DNA of 25,940 nt from positions 1 to 25,940 of the IMG/VR virus record IMGVR_UViG_3300044679_000153, one strand, 5' to 3'. The notes beneath the pieces were generated by a model. That model ran no database searches. It saw nothing but the letters and a program-made list of their open reading frames with translations, and was not told where the DNA came from. The position numbers were made by a program, and so were the translations under genes. Source of the DNA: a virus. Positions 6,932 through 14,010 of this stretch are shown here, in pieces. Positions within the stretch are counted from its first letter, which is position 1. Each line of letters begins with the position of its first letter.

Positions 6932-7150
6932 ATGCATAAAGAAGATCGTGATGAGATTATCCAACTGTTCTACGCCATAATGGAGGATTTCGATCGAAAG
7001 GGTATCGACTTTACCGTCTATTCTACCGCTTTAATAGCCGCCGGATGCCAGATCAGGGCTATTAATGGTGTGAGTACACAAGAGATAGCCGATGCTCTAC
7101 GCGGTTATGCTGATGCAGCCCTAGCAAAGAGTACGGAGCATGGGATTTAA
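6932..7150 (+). CDS. small helical protein, 72 residues
   Basis: The frame is open from an ATG at 6896, but that start has no ribosome binding site. The ATG at 6932, one base after the previous stop and 12 bases after GGAG, is my choice. The protein contains YSTALIAAGCQIRAINGVSTQEIADALRGYADAAL, the same hydrophobic helix, Gly-x-Ser loop and amphipathic helix seen in the neighbours at 6432 and 7140. It overlaps the next gene by 11 bases. Function unknown. Confidence 0.6.
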   Translation: MHKEDRDEIIQLFYAIMEDFDRKGIDFTVYSTALIAAGCQIRAINGVSTQEIADALRGYADAALAKSTEHGI

Positions 7151-7559
7151 TCAGATTAACCCTATTCCAGACCCGAAGATGTGTCGGTTGATTCAGCTCT
7201 GTTCGGAGCAAGAGTTGTCGTGCATCTCTCTTGAGGATGGATCACTTTGCACAGCGCGCGTCTTTAACGTTTATGAATGCGTCGATCAAGCTATAATCGC
7301 GTTGGAAAACAATAAGGAAAAAGAGAAAGAATATATATATTCCGCCGAGAGCGTAGAGACTACACAAGACATGCTCGATCTCTATGAAACAGTTCTGGAG
7401 GATATCACACACTTAGATTTCCCCAAGCCCTGCGCCGTTATTTGGGCCGTTGTCGCGCATCTATCCAAAGATGGTATGAGCGATGCTAGCATAAAATATT
7501 TCATCAACGACATGGTCGGATCATTTCTTGATCTATGGAATAAGAAGAAAGAAGGTTAG
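7140..7559 (+). CDS. hypothetical protein, 139 residues
   Basis: This mostly acidic 139-residue protein ends in a helical unit CAVIWAVVAHLSKDGMSDASIKYFINDMVGSFLDLW, which looks like a divergent copy of the unit in the genes at 6432 and 6932. The N-terminal half (SEQELSCISLEDGSLCTARVFNVYECVDQAI) has no recognisable motif. It ends the terL operon and overlaps the convergent minus gene by four bases. Confidence 0.6.
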   Translation: MGFNQINPIPDPKMCRLIQLCSEQELSCISLEDGSLCTARVFNVYECVDQAIIALENNKEKEKEYIYSAESVETTQDMLDLYETVLEDITHLDFPKPCAVIWAVVAHLSKDGMSDASIKYFINDMVGSFLDLWNKKKEG

Positions 7560-7828
7560 ACCGGTTTACATTCTTGTAGATTCCTCAAAAGAGCAGCGGC
7601 TAACTGCATACATGCCTGTTCTTGATGTTGGTCAGCGACTAGTTCTTTCACGATTATCGTCATCACCCAGCTCATTGCTCCCATAGCCACATTCAATTCA
7701 TTCGAATTGGTGCATCTAGGGATAATTACCTTTAGGATTTCTTCGCTCAGAGCATTTACCTGTTCTAACTTGTGATCGGGTACATCAGCTCTATCAAATT
7801 GCTCTACTTTTATTATTGGTTTGTTCAT
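7556..7828 (-). CDS. small helical protein, minus strand
   Basis: This 90-residue protein has the helical unit VAMGAMSWVMTIIVKELVADQHQEQACMQLAAALLRNLQEC, resembling the pattern in the plus-strand neighbours but on the other strand. Its ATG overlaps the TGA of the upstream minus gene (ATGA), so the pair is translationally coupled. Function unknown. Confidence 0.6.
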   Translation of the reverse strand: MNKPIIKVEQFDRADVPDHKLEQVNALSEEILKVIIPRCTNSNELNVAMGAMSWVMTIIVKELVADQHQEQACMQLAAALLRNLQECKPV

Positions 7829-7977
7829 TTATCATTCCTAAGCTTTTCCAAAATAGAATCTATCTTTTCTAAATCATCATTTGCGCCGACGGGAACATTC
7901 AAAGATGAAAGAGTCTTTGCCCTCCTACAAAATCTTTCTATAAACTCACGTTCCTCGTCTGTAATTTCCACAATCAT
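7825..7977 (-). CDS. 50-residue hypothetical protein
   Basis: Frame MIVEITDEEREFIERF...DSILEKLRNDK. It is a charged helical protein with the start-codon overlap ATGA to the next gene. AGAGGG lies about 12 bases before the ATG. It is the first gene of a two-gene leftward unit between the terminase and portal genes. Confidence 0.6.
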   Translation of the reverse strand: MIVEITDEEREFIERFCRRAKTLSSLNVPVGANDDLEKIDSILEKLRNDK

Positions 7978-8032
7978 TTCAAATTAAATCCCTCTTTGCT
8001 AATGGGAACTTATACAGTAGCATAGGTGTCCC

Positions 8033-10141
8033 ATTTCATTCTACTATCCCCCGTGGAACAACAACTTAGAGCCAAATCAAGGGAATGTTCGACAGTGGTT
8101 GGACAATCTCTACAGCAAGTTTCAGCCAATCGAGATGGCTCGCTGGAACCAATCGAACATAGATACTTTATTCTATGCCGGCTCCCAGACGTTCATAAAC
8201 CGCTACTTCAATTTTACTCCTAGTTTCAGCTATCAGAATTTCTATTTCAATTTGATTCAGCAACCGATAAATATGGTTACTGGTTATCAAAGGCAGCATA
8301 GAAAGAACATCGTCTACCTTCCAACCGAAGGCGCTGACTCAAACACCACAGATCAATATACATCTCTTATCACCCACATTTGCAACTCAGAGGGAATCAA
8401 TGAACAGTTTTCTAAGGCGTGTGAACTTGCAGCCGTCTCCGGCATGGTTCTTTTACAGCCCTACCTTGATTTTATGGGAGATGATCCGGCTCAAGGGAAT
8501 TTAAAATTAAAGGTTTGGGAATACAACTCCTTCCTCGTCGATCCATATTTCCGGTCCCCCGATATGTCCGATGCGCAATTCGTTTGGACTCAAGAGTATA
8601 TCTCCAAGCAACAGGCCGAGGACCGCTTTCCTGAGCAGAAAGATAAGATCGTTCCGATGGCTGGTACTCCTCAGCGTTATGGATCATTCTATTTTCTTCC
8701 AGAAAATTATAATATGGCGAGGAATGATTTACTTGTCCTTTCTTATGTTTGGTATAAATGGAAGAGAAAGAAAAAGAGACTGTATTCACAAAAAAGAAAT
8801 CAGTTCTTTGATTTCGCTGGAGGCCAAGAACAGTTAGATCAAATTCTATATGCAATTGATGATTTAGAAGTTGTTGAAGTAGAAACGCCAACTTGGAAAT
8901 TAGCGGTAGTATTAAATGATCAGTTAATGTGGCAGGGAGACAATCCCTTAGGTTTTGATGAATGCCCATTCGTCAGTGTATTCTGGAACTATGAACCTCA
9001 CATTAACTATTATGATTTGCGCGTACGTAGTTTAGTTAAAACTATGCGCGATCCACAATTCTTATTAAATCGAAGAATTATTATTAACCACGATATTAGC
9101 GAAGCTACTATCAACGCTGGTTGGAAAAGAAAGAGTGGTGCGGTTGCTAACGAAGATAATTTAAAGAAAAGCGGACAGGGCTGGGATATTGTTATTAACG
9201 AAGGGTACGAGCTTGGTGACTGCGAAAAGATCGTCCCTAGCGCCGTCCCTGCATCCGACATGGAATTGGCCAATCAGTTAACGGAACTTATCTTCTCCGT
9301 TTCTGGTGTGAACATGGAGAGCTGGACAGGGGACGACAATAAGCAGATGTCGGGGCTGACGCTCATGCTCAAGCAAGCCGCCAACCTTCTCGTTCTTCAA
9401 AAATACTTTGATCAGTGGGATTACGCTCTAAAGCTTATGGGGGATCGTTTACTGAAAATCGTTTTGAACAATTGGAATGCTGCGAAAGTTGGACTGCTCA
9501 TTGGAGAAGAACCATCCCCCTACTTCTATTCTCGAATCTTCGCCAAATATCAAGTTCTTGTAGAAGAGGGATTGAATACCCCAACGCAAAAGAACATGCA
9601 GGCTCAGCAGTTATTAGAGATCAACCAGATGTATGGTAGGGAAGTGTTCCCGCCAAGCTTCGTGATTAAAGATATGAATCTCTTTGGGCGCCAGGAAGCG
9701 TTGCAGTACCTCCAGCAGCAAGAGCAGCAGGCGCAGGCTATGCAGGCTCATGGCATGGAGCTCCAGCAGGCGTTGGAAGATGCGAAGCTTAAAGAGTTGT
9801 ATGCAAAAGCAGCTAATCAGATCGCCATGGCGAGGGAGAGACACGGACGCTCCGAAGCCGATATTGGGTTGTTTGAAGAGAGATTGTCCGAAATTACGCA
9901 TAACAGGGCCAAGGCTAAAGAATCCGAGATGAACGCTGTCAAGACCCTCATCGAGGCCGTCAACCTCATTGGAGAGCCTCTGGCGCAGGAGAAAGTTCAG
10001 GAAGTGCAATCTATGGGTGCAAGGCAAGAGATGGCGGAGGACAGGGAGAAGGCCGATGCCAAGCGCACTTCGTTGTCTAACGATTTCGTGCGACAAATTA
10101 TGAATAGCCTGCCAACACAAATGGGACAAGAAGCCGTATGA
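8033..10141 (+). CDS. portal protein (P22-like)
   Basis: This is a large portal protein of about 700 residues. Marker stretches are FNLIQQPINMVTGYQRQHRK, a DPYFRSPDMSDAQFVWTQEY wing/stem region, MRDPQFLLNRRI and SGVNMESWTGDDNKQMSG, all typical of the P22/N4-like portal families. The C-terminus is a long Gln/Ala/Glu-rich coiled coil (about residues 540-660) that would form the barrel or crown. The portal dodecamer sits at the capsid vertex and takes DNA from TerL. The start is uncertain: coding-like sequence YYPPWNNNLEPNQGNVRQW continues upstream of the first TTG (8099) to a TAG at 8018, with no ATG, GTG or TTG. ATT at 8033, four bases after AGGTG, is the best candidate. A frame lesion near 8036-8041 is the alternative. 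Confidence 0.93.
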   Translation: MSFYYPPWNNNLEPNQGNVRQWLDNLYSKFQPIEMARWNQSNIDTLFYAGSQTFINRYFNFTPSFSYQNFYFNLIQQPINMVTGYQRQHRKNIVYLPTEGADSNTTDQYTSLITHICNSEGINEQFSKACELAAVSGMVLLQPYLDFMGDDPAQGNLKLKVWEYNSFLVDPYFRSPDMSDAQFVWTQEYISKQQAEDRFPEQKDKIVPMAGTPQRYGSFYFLPENYNMARNDLLVLSYVWYKWKRKKKRLYSQKRNQFFDFAGGQEQLDQILYAIDDLEVVEVETPTWKLAVVLNDQLMWQGDNPLGFDECPFVSVFWNYEPHINYYDLRVRSLVKTMRDPQFLLNRRIIINHDISEATINAGWKRKSGAVANEDNLKKSGQGWDIVINEGYELGDCEKIVPSAVPASDMELANQLTELIFSVSGVNMESWTGDDNKQMSGLTLMLKQAANLLVLQKYFDQWDYALKLMGDRLLKIVLNNWNAAKVGLLIGEEPSPYFYSRIFAKYQVLVEEGLNTPTQKNMQAQQLLEINQMYGREVFPPSFVIKDMNLFGRQEALQYLQQQEQQAQAMQAHGMELQQALEDAKLKELYAKAANQIAMARERHGRSEADIGLFEERLSEITHNRAKAKESEMNAVKTLIEAVNLIGEPLAQEKVQEVQSMGARQEMAEDREKADAKRTSLSNDFVRQIMNSLPTQMGQEAV

Positions 10142-10275
10142 AGTATTTTTTATTCGCAATTTCCTTACTAGCCGGATGTTCACATAAAGAGTTTGAGCTT
10201 GAGCAGATTGGGGAAGATGTTCTCAAGGCCAAGCAAGGTTTGGAGATCGATATTAAACCGATCCCCAAGAGTTAA
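10138..10275 (+). CDS. 45-residue lipoprotein directly after the portal gene
   Basis: The ATG overlaps the portal stop (ATGA). The product starts MKYFLFAISLLAGC: two basic or polar residues, a hydrophobic core and the lipobox L-L-A-G-C with Cys14, so signal peptidase II processing to an outer or inner membrane lipoprotein is expected in a Gram-negative host. The mature part is about 32 residues, ending GLEIDIKPIPKS. I recall similar short lipoproteins in podovirus-like genomes, with no established role. Superinfection exclusion or a lysis (spanin-like) role is possible, but neither is shown. Confidence 0.75.
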   Translation: MKYFLFAISLLAGCSHKEFELEQIGEDVLKAKQGLEIDIKPIPKS

Positions 10276-10614
10276 TCACCATCTCGCGAATCTATCGCCC
10301 GCGAAGTATCCCAACTCCTCAATTGAGATCTTGGGTTTAGGGGAAAGATCCTTCACCCATTTTCTTTGCGTCCCTCTTCTCAACCACTTTTGATTAGCCT
10401 TGGCGATATGATATTTCCTCACGCTTTCCTCATACCACAACCTATCGTAATATGCCTTTCTTTCTGGATTGATAGGATTTTTATTTACCTTCTTCAACTC
10501 TCTATATCGCTTTCTCCTCCACGCTAAAACCTTCTCTCTGTTGTTTAGATAGTATTTTCTACATCTCTCAACATTTCTAATCTTCTTTTCTTCTTCACTC
10601 AGCAATATTCTCAT
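10276..10614 (-). CDS. basic hypothetical protein, possible truncated endonuclease-like accessory protein
   Basis: This 112-residue very basic protein has RKYYLNNREKVLAWRRKRYRELK, similar to the N-terminal helical arm seen before the catalytic part of some phage HNH homing endonucleases, and a repeat-like ERKAYYDRLWYEESVRKYHIAKANQKWLRR. No HNH or zinc residues follow, so it is not a complete endonuclease. AGGTGG lies five bases before the ATG on the minus strand. Its stop abuts the lipoprotein stop (convergent). It breaks the plus-strand order of the head genes, as mobile or accessory genes often do. Confidence 0.6.
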   Translation of the reverse strand: MRILLSEEEKKIRNVERCRKYYLNNREKVLAWRRKRYRELKKVNKNPINPERKAYYDRLWYEESVRKYHIAKANQKWLRRGTQRKWVKDLSPKPKISIEELGYFAGDRFARW

Positions 10615-10703
10615 ATTCCCACCTCATTCTATGGTGAATAAATATTTGCATGAATAAATGCAATCTAATAAGGGGAAGATAGTTTACAAACTATAGGTTT
10701 AAG

Positions 10704-10922
10704 ATGAGTAATCGTCGCATAGATGATCATGCGTTTTGGGCAGGCGGGAAAAGTAAAGGTTCCGTATTCCCAGAAGGTGCAAAAACGAAAGAAGAAAAAA
10801 GTGCTGATGGCGCCGGTGGTGTAATGGATTACCCTGATACTACCGAAGACATCAAACGTGATCAGGATCAAGGGGAAGGAAAGATCCGAGCTCACAAGAC
10901 GAAAACCGGATATCGCTACTAA
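10704..10922 (+). CDS. small conserved phage protein (MSNRRIDDHAFWAGG type)
   Basis: This 72-residue hydrophilic protein starts MSNRRIDDHAFWAGGKSKGS and contains SADGAGGVMDYPDTTEDIKRDQDQGEGKI. I recall short proteins of this layout next to portal and capsid genes in N4-gp56-type phages, with no assigned role. It is low in hydrophobic residues and may be disordered or a minor virion protein. A weak AGG precedes the ATG. Confidence 0.62.
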   Translation: MSNRRIDDHAFWAGGKSKGSVFPEGAKTKEEKSADGAGGVMDYPDTTEDIKRDQDQGEGKIRAHKTKTGYRY

Positions 10923-10959
10923 TTATAATTGGTAAGATTATCCCTGTAGACATGGTCTA

Positions 10960-11131
10960 TAGAACCCCGCTTCTTGATAGTTGCGGGCTTTGATTGAGTG
11001 GGCAAGTGGTTGGGATTTATCCGACCAACTCAAAGGAGATTGAGGGTTGATCCTTAAGCCCGACCCAGGCAAACCCCAAATTTAATTAAGGATCCCTCCA
11101 GTACAAAATGTATGAATTTGGTGGGGTTCTA
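10960..11131 (+). ncRNA. structured intergenic RNA, about 172 nt, unknown class
   Basis: The 238-base gap between two genes has no frame but rich complementarity. TAGAACCCC (10960-10968) pairs with GGGGTTCTA (11123-11131) to close the region. GATCCTTAA (11049-11057) pairs with TTAAGGATC (11086-11094), extended by GAGG/CCTC. GGTTGG (11008-11013) pairs with CCGACC (11021-11026), and TTGAGT can pair with ACTCAA around it. CGGGCTT (10984-10990) can also pair with AAGCCCG (11056-11062), competing with the second stem. No tRNA or group I blocks are seen. It could be a noncoding RNA or a long structured leader for the gene at 11161. Class unknown. Confidence 0.5.
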
Positions 11132-11160
11132 AAAACGATTTCTAGTAACTGAGGTAAGTG

Positions 11161-11439
11161 GTGAGCAAAGTTCTAAAAGATAGGTTGGATCCTAAGAAGA
11201 GAGAGAATGGGAAGAATGAATGGTCGTTTCGTGCTCCATCTTACGATAATCGAACTAGTTGCAGCATATCTGCTGGCAATGATTACGGTATCGGGGTAAC
11301 TCAACCTATTGGAAGCAAGAAGGTTACATCTATTAAGGAAGGCCCTATTCAGATGAGCCCCGAATCGTTTTCTCCACATGAGATTTTCGGGAAATATACC
11401 GGAAAAGTAATAACAGATAAGGTCGACAAGAAGGGATAA
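11161..11439 (+). CDS. small hydrophilic phage protein with an SAGNDYGIGVTQPIGSKK motif
   Basis: This 92-residue protein starts at GTG 11161, six bases after GAGG; another GTG lies one codon upstream. It contains RAPSYDNRTSCSISAGNDYG followed by IGVTQPIGSKKV, a polar region with repeated small residues found near head genes of related phages as I recall. The following gene has a similar motif. The stop overlaps the next ATG (TAATG). Function unknown; a minor structural protein is possible. Confidence 0.62.
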   Translation: MSKVLKDRLDPKKRENGKNEWSFRAPSYDNRTSCSISAGNDYGIGVTQPIGSKKVTSIKEGPIQMSPESFSPHEIFGKYTGKVITDKVDKKG

Positions 11440-11642
11440 TGTTTCCTCTCAAGCCAAAGCATTCCGTTCAGGATAAGGGAAAGGCGAGGTATCACGAGTC
11501 TAAGACCGCAGGCTCTCGCTTTGGGAGCGGGGACTTCTATGGTACTGGGGTTAGAAATCCATTGGGAAAGGATAGAGGAAGCACGCGAAGCTCTCTTCCC
11601 AAGAATTCGAAGCGAGGAAATTCCCCTCGATCTCTCGGTTAG
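11439..11642 (+). CDS. small basic protein, probable paralogue of the preceding gene
   Basis: This 67-residue basic protein contains RFGSGDFYGTGVRNPLGKDRG, which lines up with SISAGNDYGIGVTQPIGSKKV of the previous product (shared G-x-x-Y-G-x-G-V-x-x-P-x-G). Its ATG overlaps the previous stop by one base, and its TAG overlaps the stop of the convergent minus gene by four bases. It probably arose by tandem duplication. Function unknown. Confidence 0.6.
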   Translation: MFPLKPKHSVQDKGKARYHESKTAGSRFGSGDFYGTGVRNPLGKDRGSTRSSLPKNSKRGNSPRSLG

Positions 11643-11716
11643 CCATTCTTACTACAGGATATCACAGCGCTTGCGATAACTCCCAGCGCGAACCCAATAA
11701 AGATCCCTGAGATCAT
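11639..11716 (-). CDS. 25-residue single-span membrane peptide
   Basis: Frame MISGIFIGFALGVIASAVISCSKNG starts at the ATG that overlaps the TGA of the previous minus gene (ATGA). A start three codons upstream (11725, MVWM...) is also possible. Almost the whole peptide is one hydrophobic segment with small residues (Gly, Ala, Ser), ending in Cys-Ser-Lys-Asn-Gly. Such peptides can be holin-like or accessory lysis proteins, but this is not established. Small size lowers the confidence. Confidence 0.45.
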   Translation of the reverse strand: MISGIFIGFALGVIASAVISCSKNG

Positions 11717-11853
11717 CCAAACCATAGAGGGAGGCCGCTCTCAGTTCCTAGCAGTGCGGATATTCCTAGAAGCACTACGAAAGGTAGTGCCCCTAATAGA
11801 GAAATCGTCACCGCCATTCCTAGCATTTCGAAAACATCTATTACAATTCTCAT
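11713..11853 (-). CDS. 46-residue membrane protein
   Basis: The product from ATG 11853 is MRIVIDVFEMLGMAVTISLL, then GALPFVVLLGISALLGTESGLPLWFG, with one long or two short hydrophobic segments (about residues 8-37). An upstream in-frame ATG exists at 11895 but overlaps the preceding gene without a ribosome binding site. It lies in a run of four minus-strand genes coding for hydrophobic or Gly/Ala-rich small proteins. Possible holin-like role; no lysis enzyme is visible nearby. Confidence 0.55.
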   Translation of the reverse strand: MRIVIDVFEMLGMAVTISLLGALPFVVLLGISALLGTESGLPLWFG

Positions 11854-11854
11854 G

Positions 11855-12136
11855 TTAAACCATATCGTTAGATGGGTTGTATGTGGTGTGGACAACTGGA
11901 TGTGGGGTTATCAGGTGCTCTAGGGGGATTGGAATGGTGGTTGCCATTGCATCTCCGTGTGTCACCGATCTCCCAAAATTGTCACCGCAATCCGTTTTCA
12001 TTCTTTGGGTTGCAGCAATAGCATGCTGAGCTTCGTGGGAAGGCGTTAAATCCACCCCTGCTAGCTCTGCAATAGACTCGCTTCCTCCCATATAACCCGA
12101 TGCCACTCCTGAAAAGAAACTGCTAATAAAACTCAT
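11855..12136 (-). CDS. hypothetical protein, 93 residues, hydrophobic N-terminus
   Basis: AAGGAGG four bases before ATG 12136 fixes the start; the frame is open further upstream. The product begins MSFISSFFSGVASGYMGGSE, a short hydrophobic Gly/Ser-rich segment, followed by a polar His-rich part (PSHEAQHAIAATQRMK, LITPHPVVHTTYNPS). It ends one base before the membrane peptide gene at 11853. No family recognised. Confidence 0.6.
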   Translation of the reverse strand: MSFISSFFSGVASGYMGGSESIAELAGVDLTPSHEAQHAIAATQRMKTDCGDNFGRSVTHGDAMATTIPIPLEHLITPHPVVHTTYNPSNDMV

Positions 12137-12174
12137 ATGTCCTCCTTGACTTAAGTTGTAAGTAAAATAATTGA

Positions 12175-12477
12175 TCACAATATCGTACATGTGTGTCGTC
12201 TATCCGGTACGTGGTCGTGCATGTATGTCTCAACAGCTTCTACGAATGCGGCCGTTCCGACCACAGTCCCTACAGCCAGCGCCGCTCCAGGATGCGCGGT
12301 TACTATGGCTACAGCAGCTACTCCTGCAGCCTTACCAGCCGTTACCGCTAATGTTGCTGCTGTACCAGTGACCGCTCTCGTGGCTGCTACGATCTCGACA
12401 CCATGAGCTTGGGCGATCAGCGACCCTGTTGCTGCTCCAAGTCCGAATCCAAACCCCTTTTTTGTTGCATCTATCAT
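12175..12477 (-). CDS. Ala/Gly-rich hydrophobic protein, probable membrane protein
   Basis: Starting at ATG 12477, with GGAG six bases before it, this 100-residue protein has GFGFGLGAATGSLIAQAHG, then a long Ala/Val/Thr/Gly stretch (about residues 25-85) that could form two or more membrane segments, and a polar tail DHVPDRRHTCTIL. Gly-zipper-like spacing (GxxxG, GAATG, GTVVG) is typical of pore-forming or tightly packed membrane helices. Roles such as holin or tape-like injection protein are guesses. Confidence 0.55.
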   Translation of the reverse strand: MIDATKKGFGFGLGAATGSLIAQAHGVEIVAATRAVTGTAATLAVTAGKAAGVAAVAIVTAHPGAALAVGTVVGTAAFVEAVETYMHDHVPDRRHTCTIL

Positions 12478-12559
12478 ATTCTTCTCCATGAAAAATAGAT
12501 AGTCTACTTATCGCTTTGTTTTTGTAAATAGAAGTATTTCAAGGATTTAGTTTACAATT

Positions 12560-13156
12560 TTAGAAACAAGTCCACACATGTGTGTGGATTGGTTTTTCAT
12601 TTTCTTCGATTGAAAATTTGTTCTCTTCGATCAATTGCAGAGAATCGATGACCTCGCAATTCCAAATGCATCCGCTAGCGCAATCCCACCCGCAATACCA
12701 GTAAGTTGGTGGGTTCAGCAGTCTACAGCTCCATTGATAAGGAAATATAAAGATACCATCATATTCTTGCATAACATCTTTCCATTTTATGAAAAATACC
12801 GGTGTCTTTCTTATATATCCAATAAGACCATCCATATATTTATTATGAACATCTCCGAGAGAGTTATCTATGTATTTAAGGCTGAACTCTTCTAATTGCT
12901 CAACCGTGTTAATAATTAGAATATTATTTTTATCCTTAATTTTTATTAAATATTTGTATTTCAAATTTTGGAGTTCGAATTTTTCAGCCTCACACCATGT
13001 TTTCCAGGTTTGATCGTCCTCAAAGTCTTCTATACTGACCCACAATCCAATAGGTTTCATATCAGGTTTCGGAGTCTCTAATTCTTGATAGGGAATTGAT
13101 TCCAGTTTCTCAATGATTTGTCCAGAATAGTGGTATATTTTTCTTGGTAAATTCAC
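12560..13156 (-). CDS. YHYS...WDCASGCIWN protein, possible ADP-ribosyltransferase-like fold
   Basis: This 198-residue protein begins KIYHYSGQIIEKLES and contains KPIGLWVSIEDFEDDQTWKTW, MQEYDGIFIFPYQW and WYCGWDCASGCIWNCEVID. I recall a family of phage and bacterial proteins with the same order of blocks (H-Y-S near the N-terminus, G-L-W-x-S, an E-Y-D-G-I block and a W-D-C-A-S-G-C-I-W ending). The H-Y-S / G-L-W-x-S / acidic-block order resembles small ADP-ribosyltransferase-fold enzymes, but I cannot confirm catalytic residues, so function is unassigned. It lies 9 bases after a small helical gene in the minus-strand accessory operon. Confidence 0.55.
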   Translation of the reverse strand: MNLPRKIYHYSGQIIEKLESIPYQELETPKPDMKPIGLWVSIEDFEDDQTWKTWCEAEKFELQNLKYKYLIKIKDKNNILIINTVEQLEEFSLKYIDNSLGDVHNKYMDGLIGYIRKTPVFFIKWKDVMQEYDGIFIFPYQWSCRLLNPPTYWYCGWDCASGCIWNCEVIDSLQLIEENKFSIEENEKPIHTHVWTCF

Positions 13157-13165
13157 AAAATAACT

Positions 13166-13351
13166 CTAATTGGTTTCTTCCTCGGTCTTTCTGCGTTCTA
13201 ATTCGCGATAATAATCTTGCAACAAAAAGTCTGCCATTTCATGCAAAAGTAAATGTTGTCGTTTAAAGAACTCTATTGGATCGCAAACCTTTATGGAGCT
13301 TTGAAAAATTTGATCAAGTTTTTTTGCTCTCTCGAATTCTAATTCGTTCAT
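13166..13351 (-). CDS. small helical hypothetical protein
   Basis: This 61-residue charged protein is entirely helical in appearance (FERAKKLDQIFQSSIKV, HLLLHEMADFLLQDYYRELERRKTEEE). The ATG overlaps the TGA of the phosphoesterase gene (ATGA), which supports co-translation. No known family. Confidence 0.62.
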   Translation of the reverse strand: MNELEFERAKKLDQIFQSSIKVCDPIEFFKRQHLLLHEMADFLLQDYYRELERRKTEEETN

Positions 13352-14010
13352 AAAATCACCCTTATTGGTTTATTCACTGGATCGTAGTATTCATCCATAT
13401 GAGATGCGTTAACCATGATGCATTGTTTTTTTCTTACTGTGGGATCAATCCCATAGCATTGGTGAATATGGCCCCACACCCAGAGTTTGGGAGGATTGTC
13501 CATCTTACCAACCTTATTGGCTAAACTTTTAGATCCAGTGCGAAGCGATCTTATTCCCTCCGGCGTAACTCTGGTAACCATGTCCATGATTCCCCAGGGA
13601 GGGCAATGGGTTATAAGTATATCGGTATCTTCGGGGATCATCGCCCATTTCTGCGCTAACTTCTTATCAGTATCGACGGTAAACGCCATACACCTTGGAT
13701 TCATGCCATCGAACGTCTTCGTCCATGGGCTTCCCCAGATCTTAAGTCCCTCGAATTCAGTTCCTGAGTCGAAGAGATATACAAAGTCTATAGGAATTTC
13801 ATCAAATGGGTTAAGTTCTTGAAGATGATTGTCGTGATTACCAGAGATAACAATTTTCTTTTTGTAATCTTGCGCTCTCATCCATTGGCAAAAGTCATAT
13901 AGCTCTCTAAATCTATCGCTAGCCGTCAAATCCCCTGCCACGATAAGAAGATCTCCGCCTTCAAGTTGGGGATAATGGCCATGAAGATCCGAGATACAAT
14001 CAACAATCAT
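13348..14010 (-). CDS. calcineurin-like metallophosphoesterase
   Basis: This 220-residue protein has all motifs of the binuclear metallophosphoesterase superfamily in order: D-x-H (Asp8, His10), G-D (Asp27), G-N-H-D (Asn58-Asp60), ITHCPPWG (His135) and G-H-x-H (His181, His183). It is complete and should bind two metal ions and hydrolyse a phosphomonoester or phosphodiester. The substrate is unknown. Phage members have been linked to polynucleotide end processing or nucleotide signals in other systems. It overlaps both neighbours in the minus-strand accessory operon. Confidence 0.9.
   Translation of the reverse strand: MIVDCISDLHGHYPQLEGGDLLIVAGDLTASDRFRELYDFCQWMRAQDYKKKIVISGNHDNHLQELNPFDEIPIDFVYLFDSGTEFEGLKIWGSPWTKTFDGMNPRCMAFTVDTDKKLAQKWAMIPEDTDILITHCPPWGIMDMVTRVTPEGIRSLRTGSKSLANKVGKMDNPPKLWVWGHIHQCYGIDPTVRKKQCIMVNASHMDEYYDPVNKPIRVIL

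Noticed and set aside
8472-8969. 165-residue minus-strand frame inside the portal gene
   Set aside because: Fully antisense to a well-supported portal protein, with no start signal or recognisable domain.
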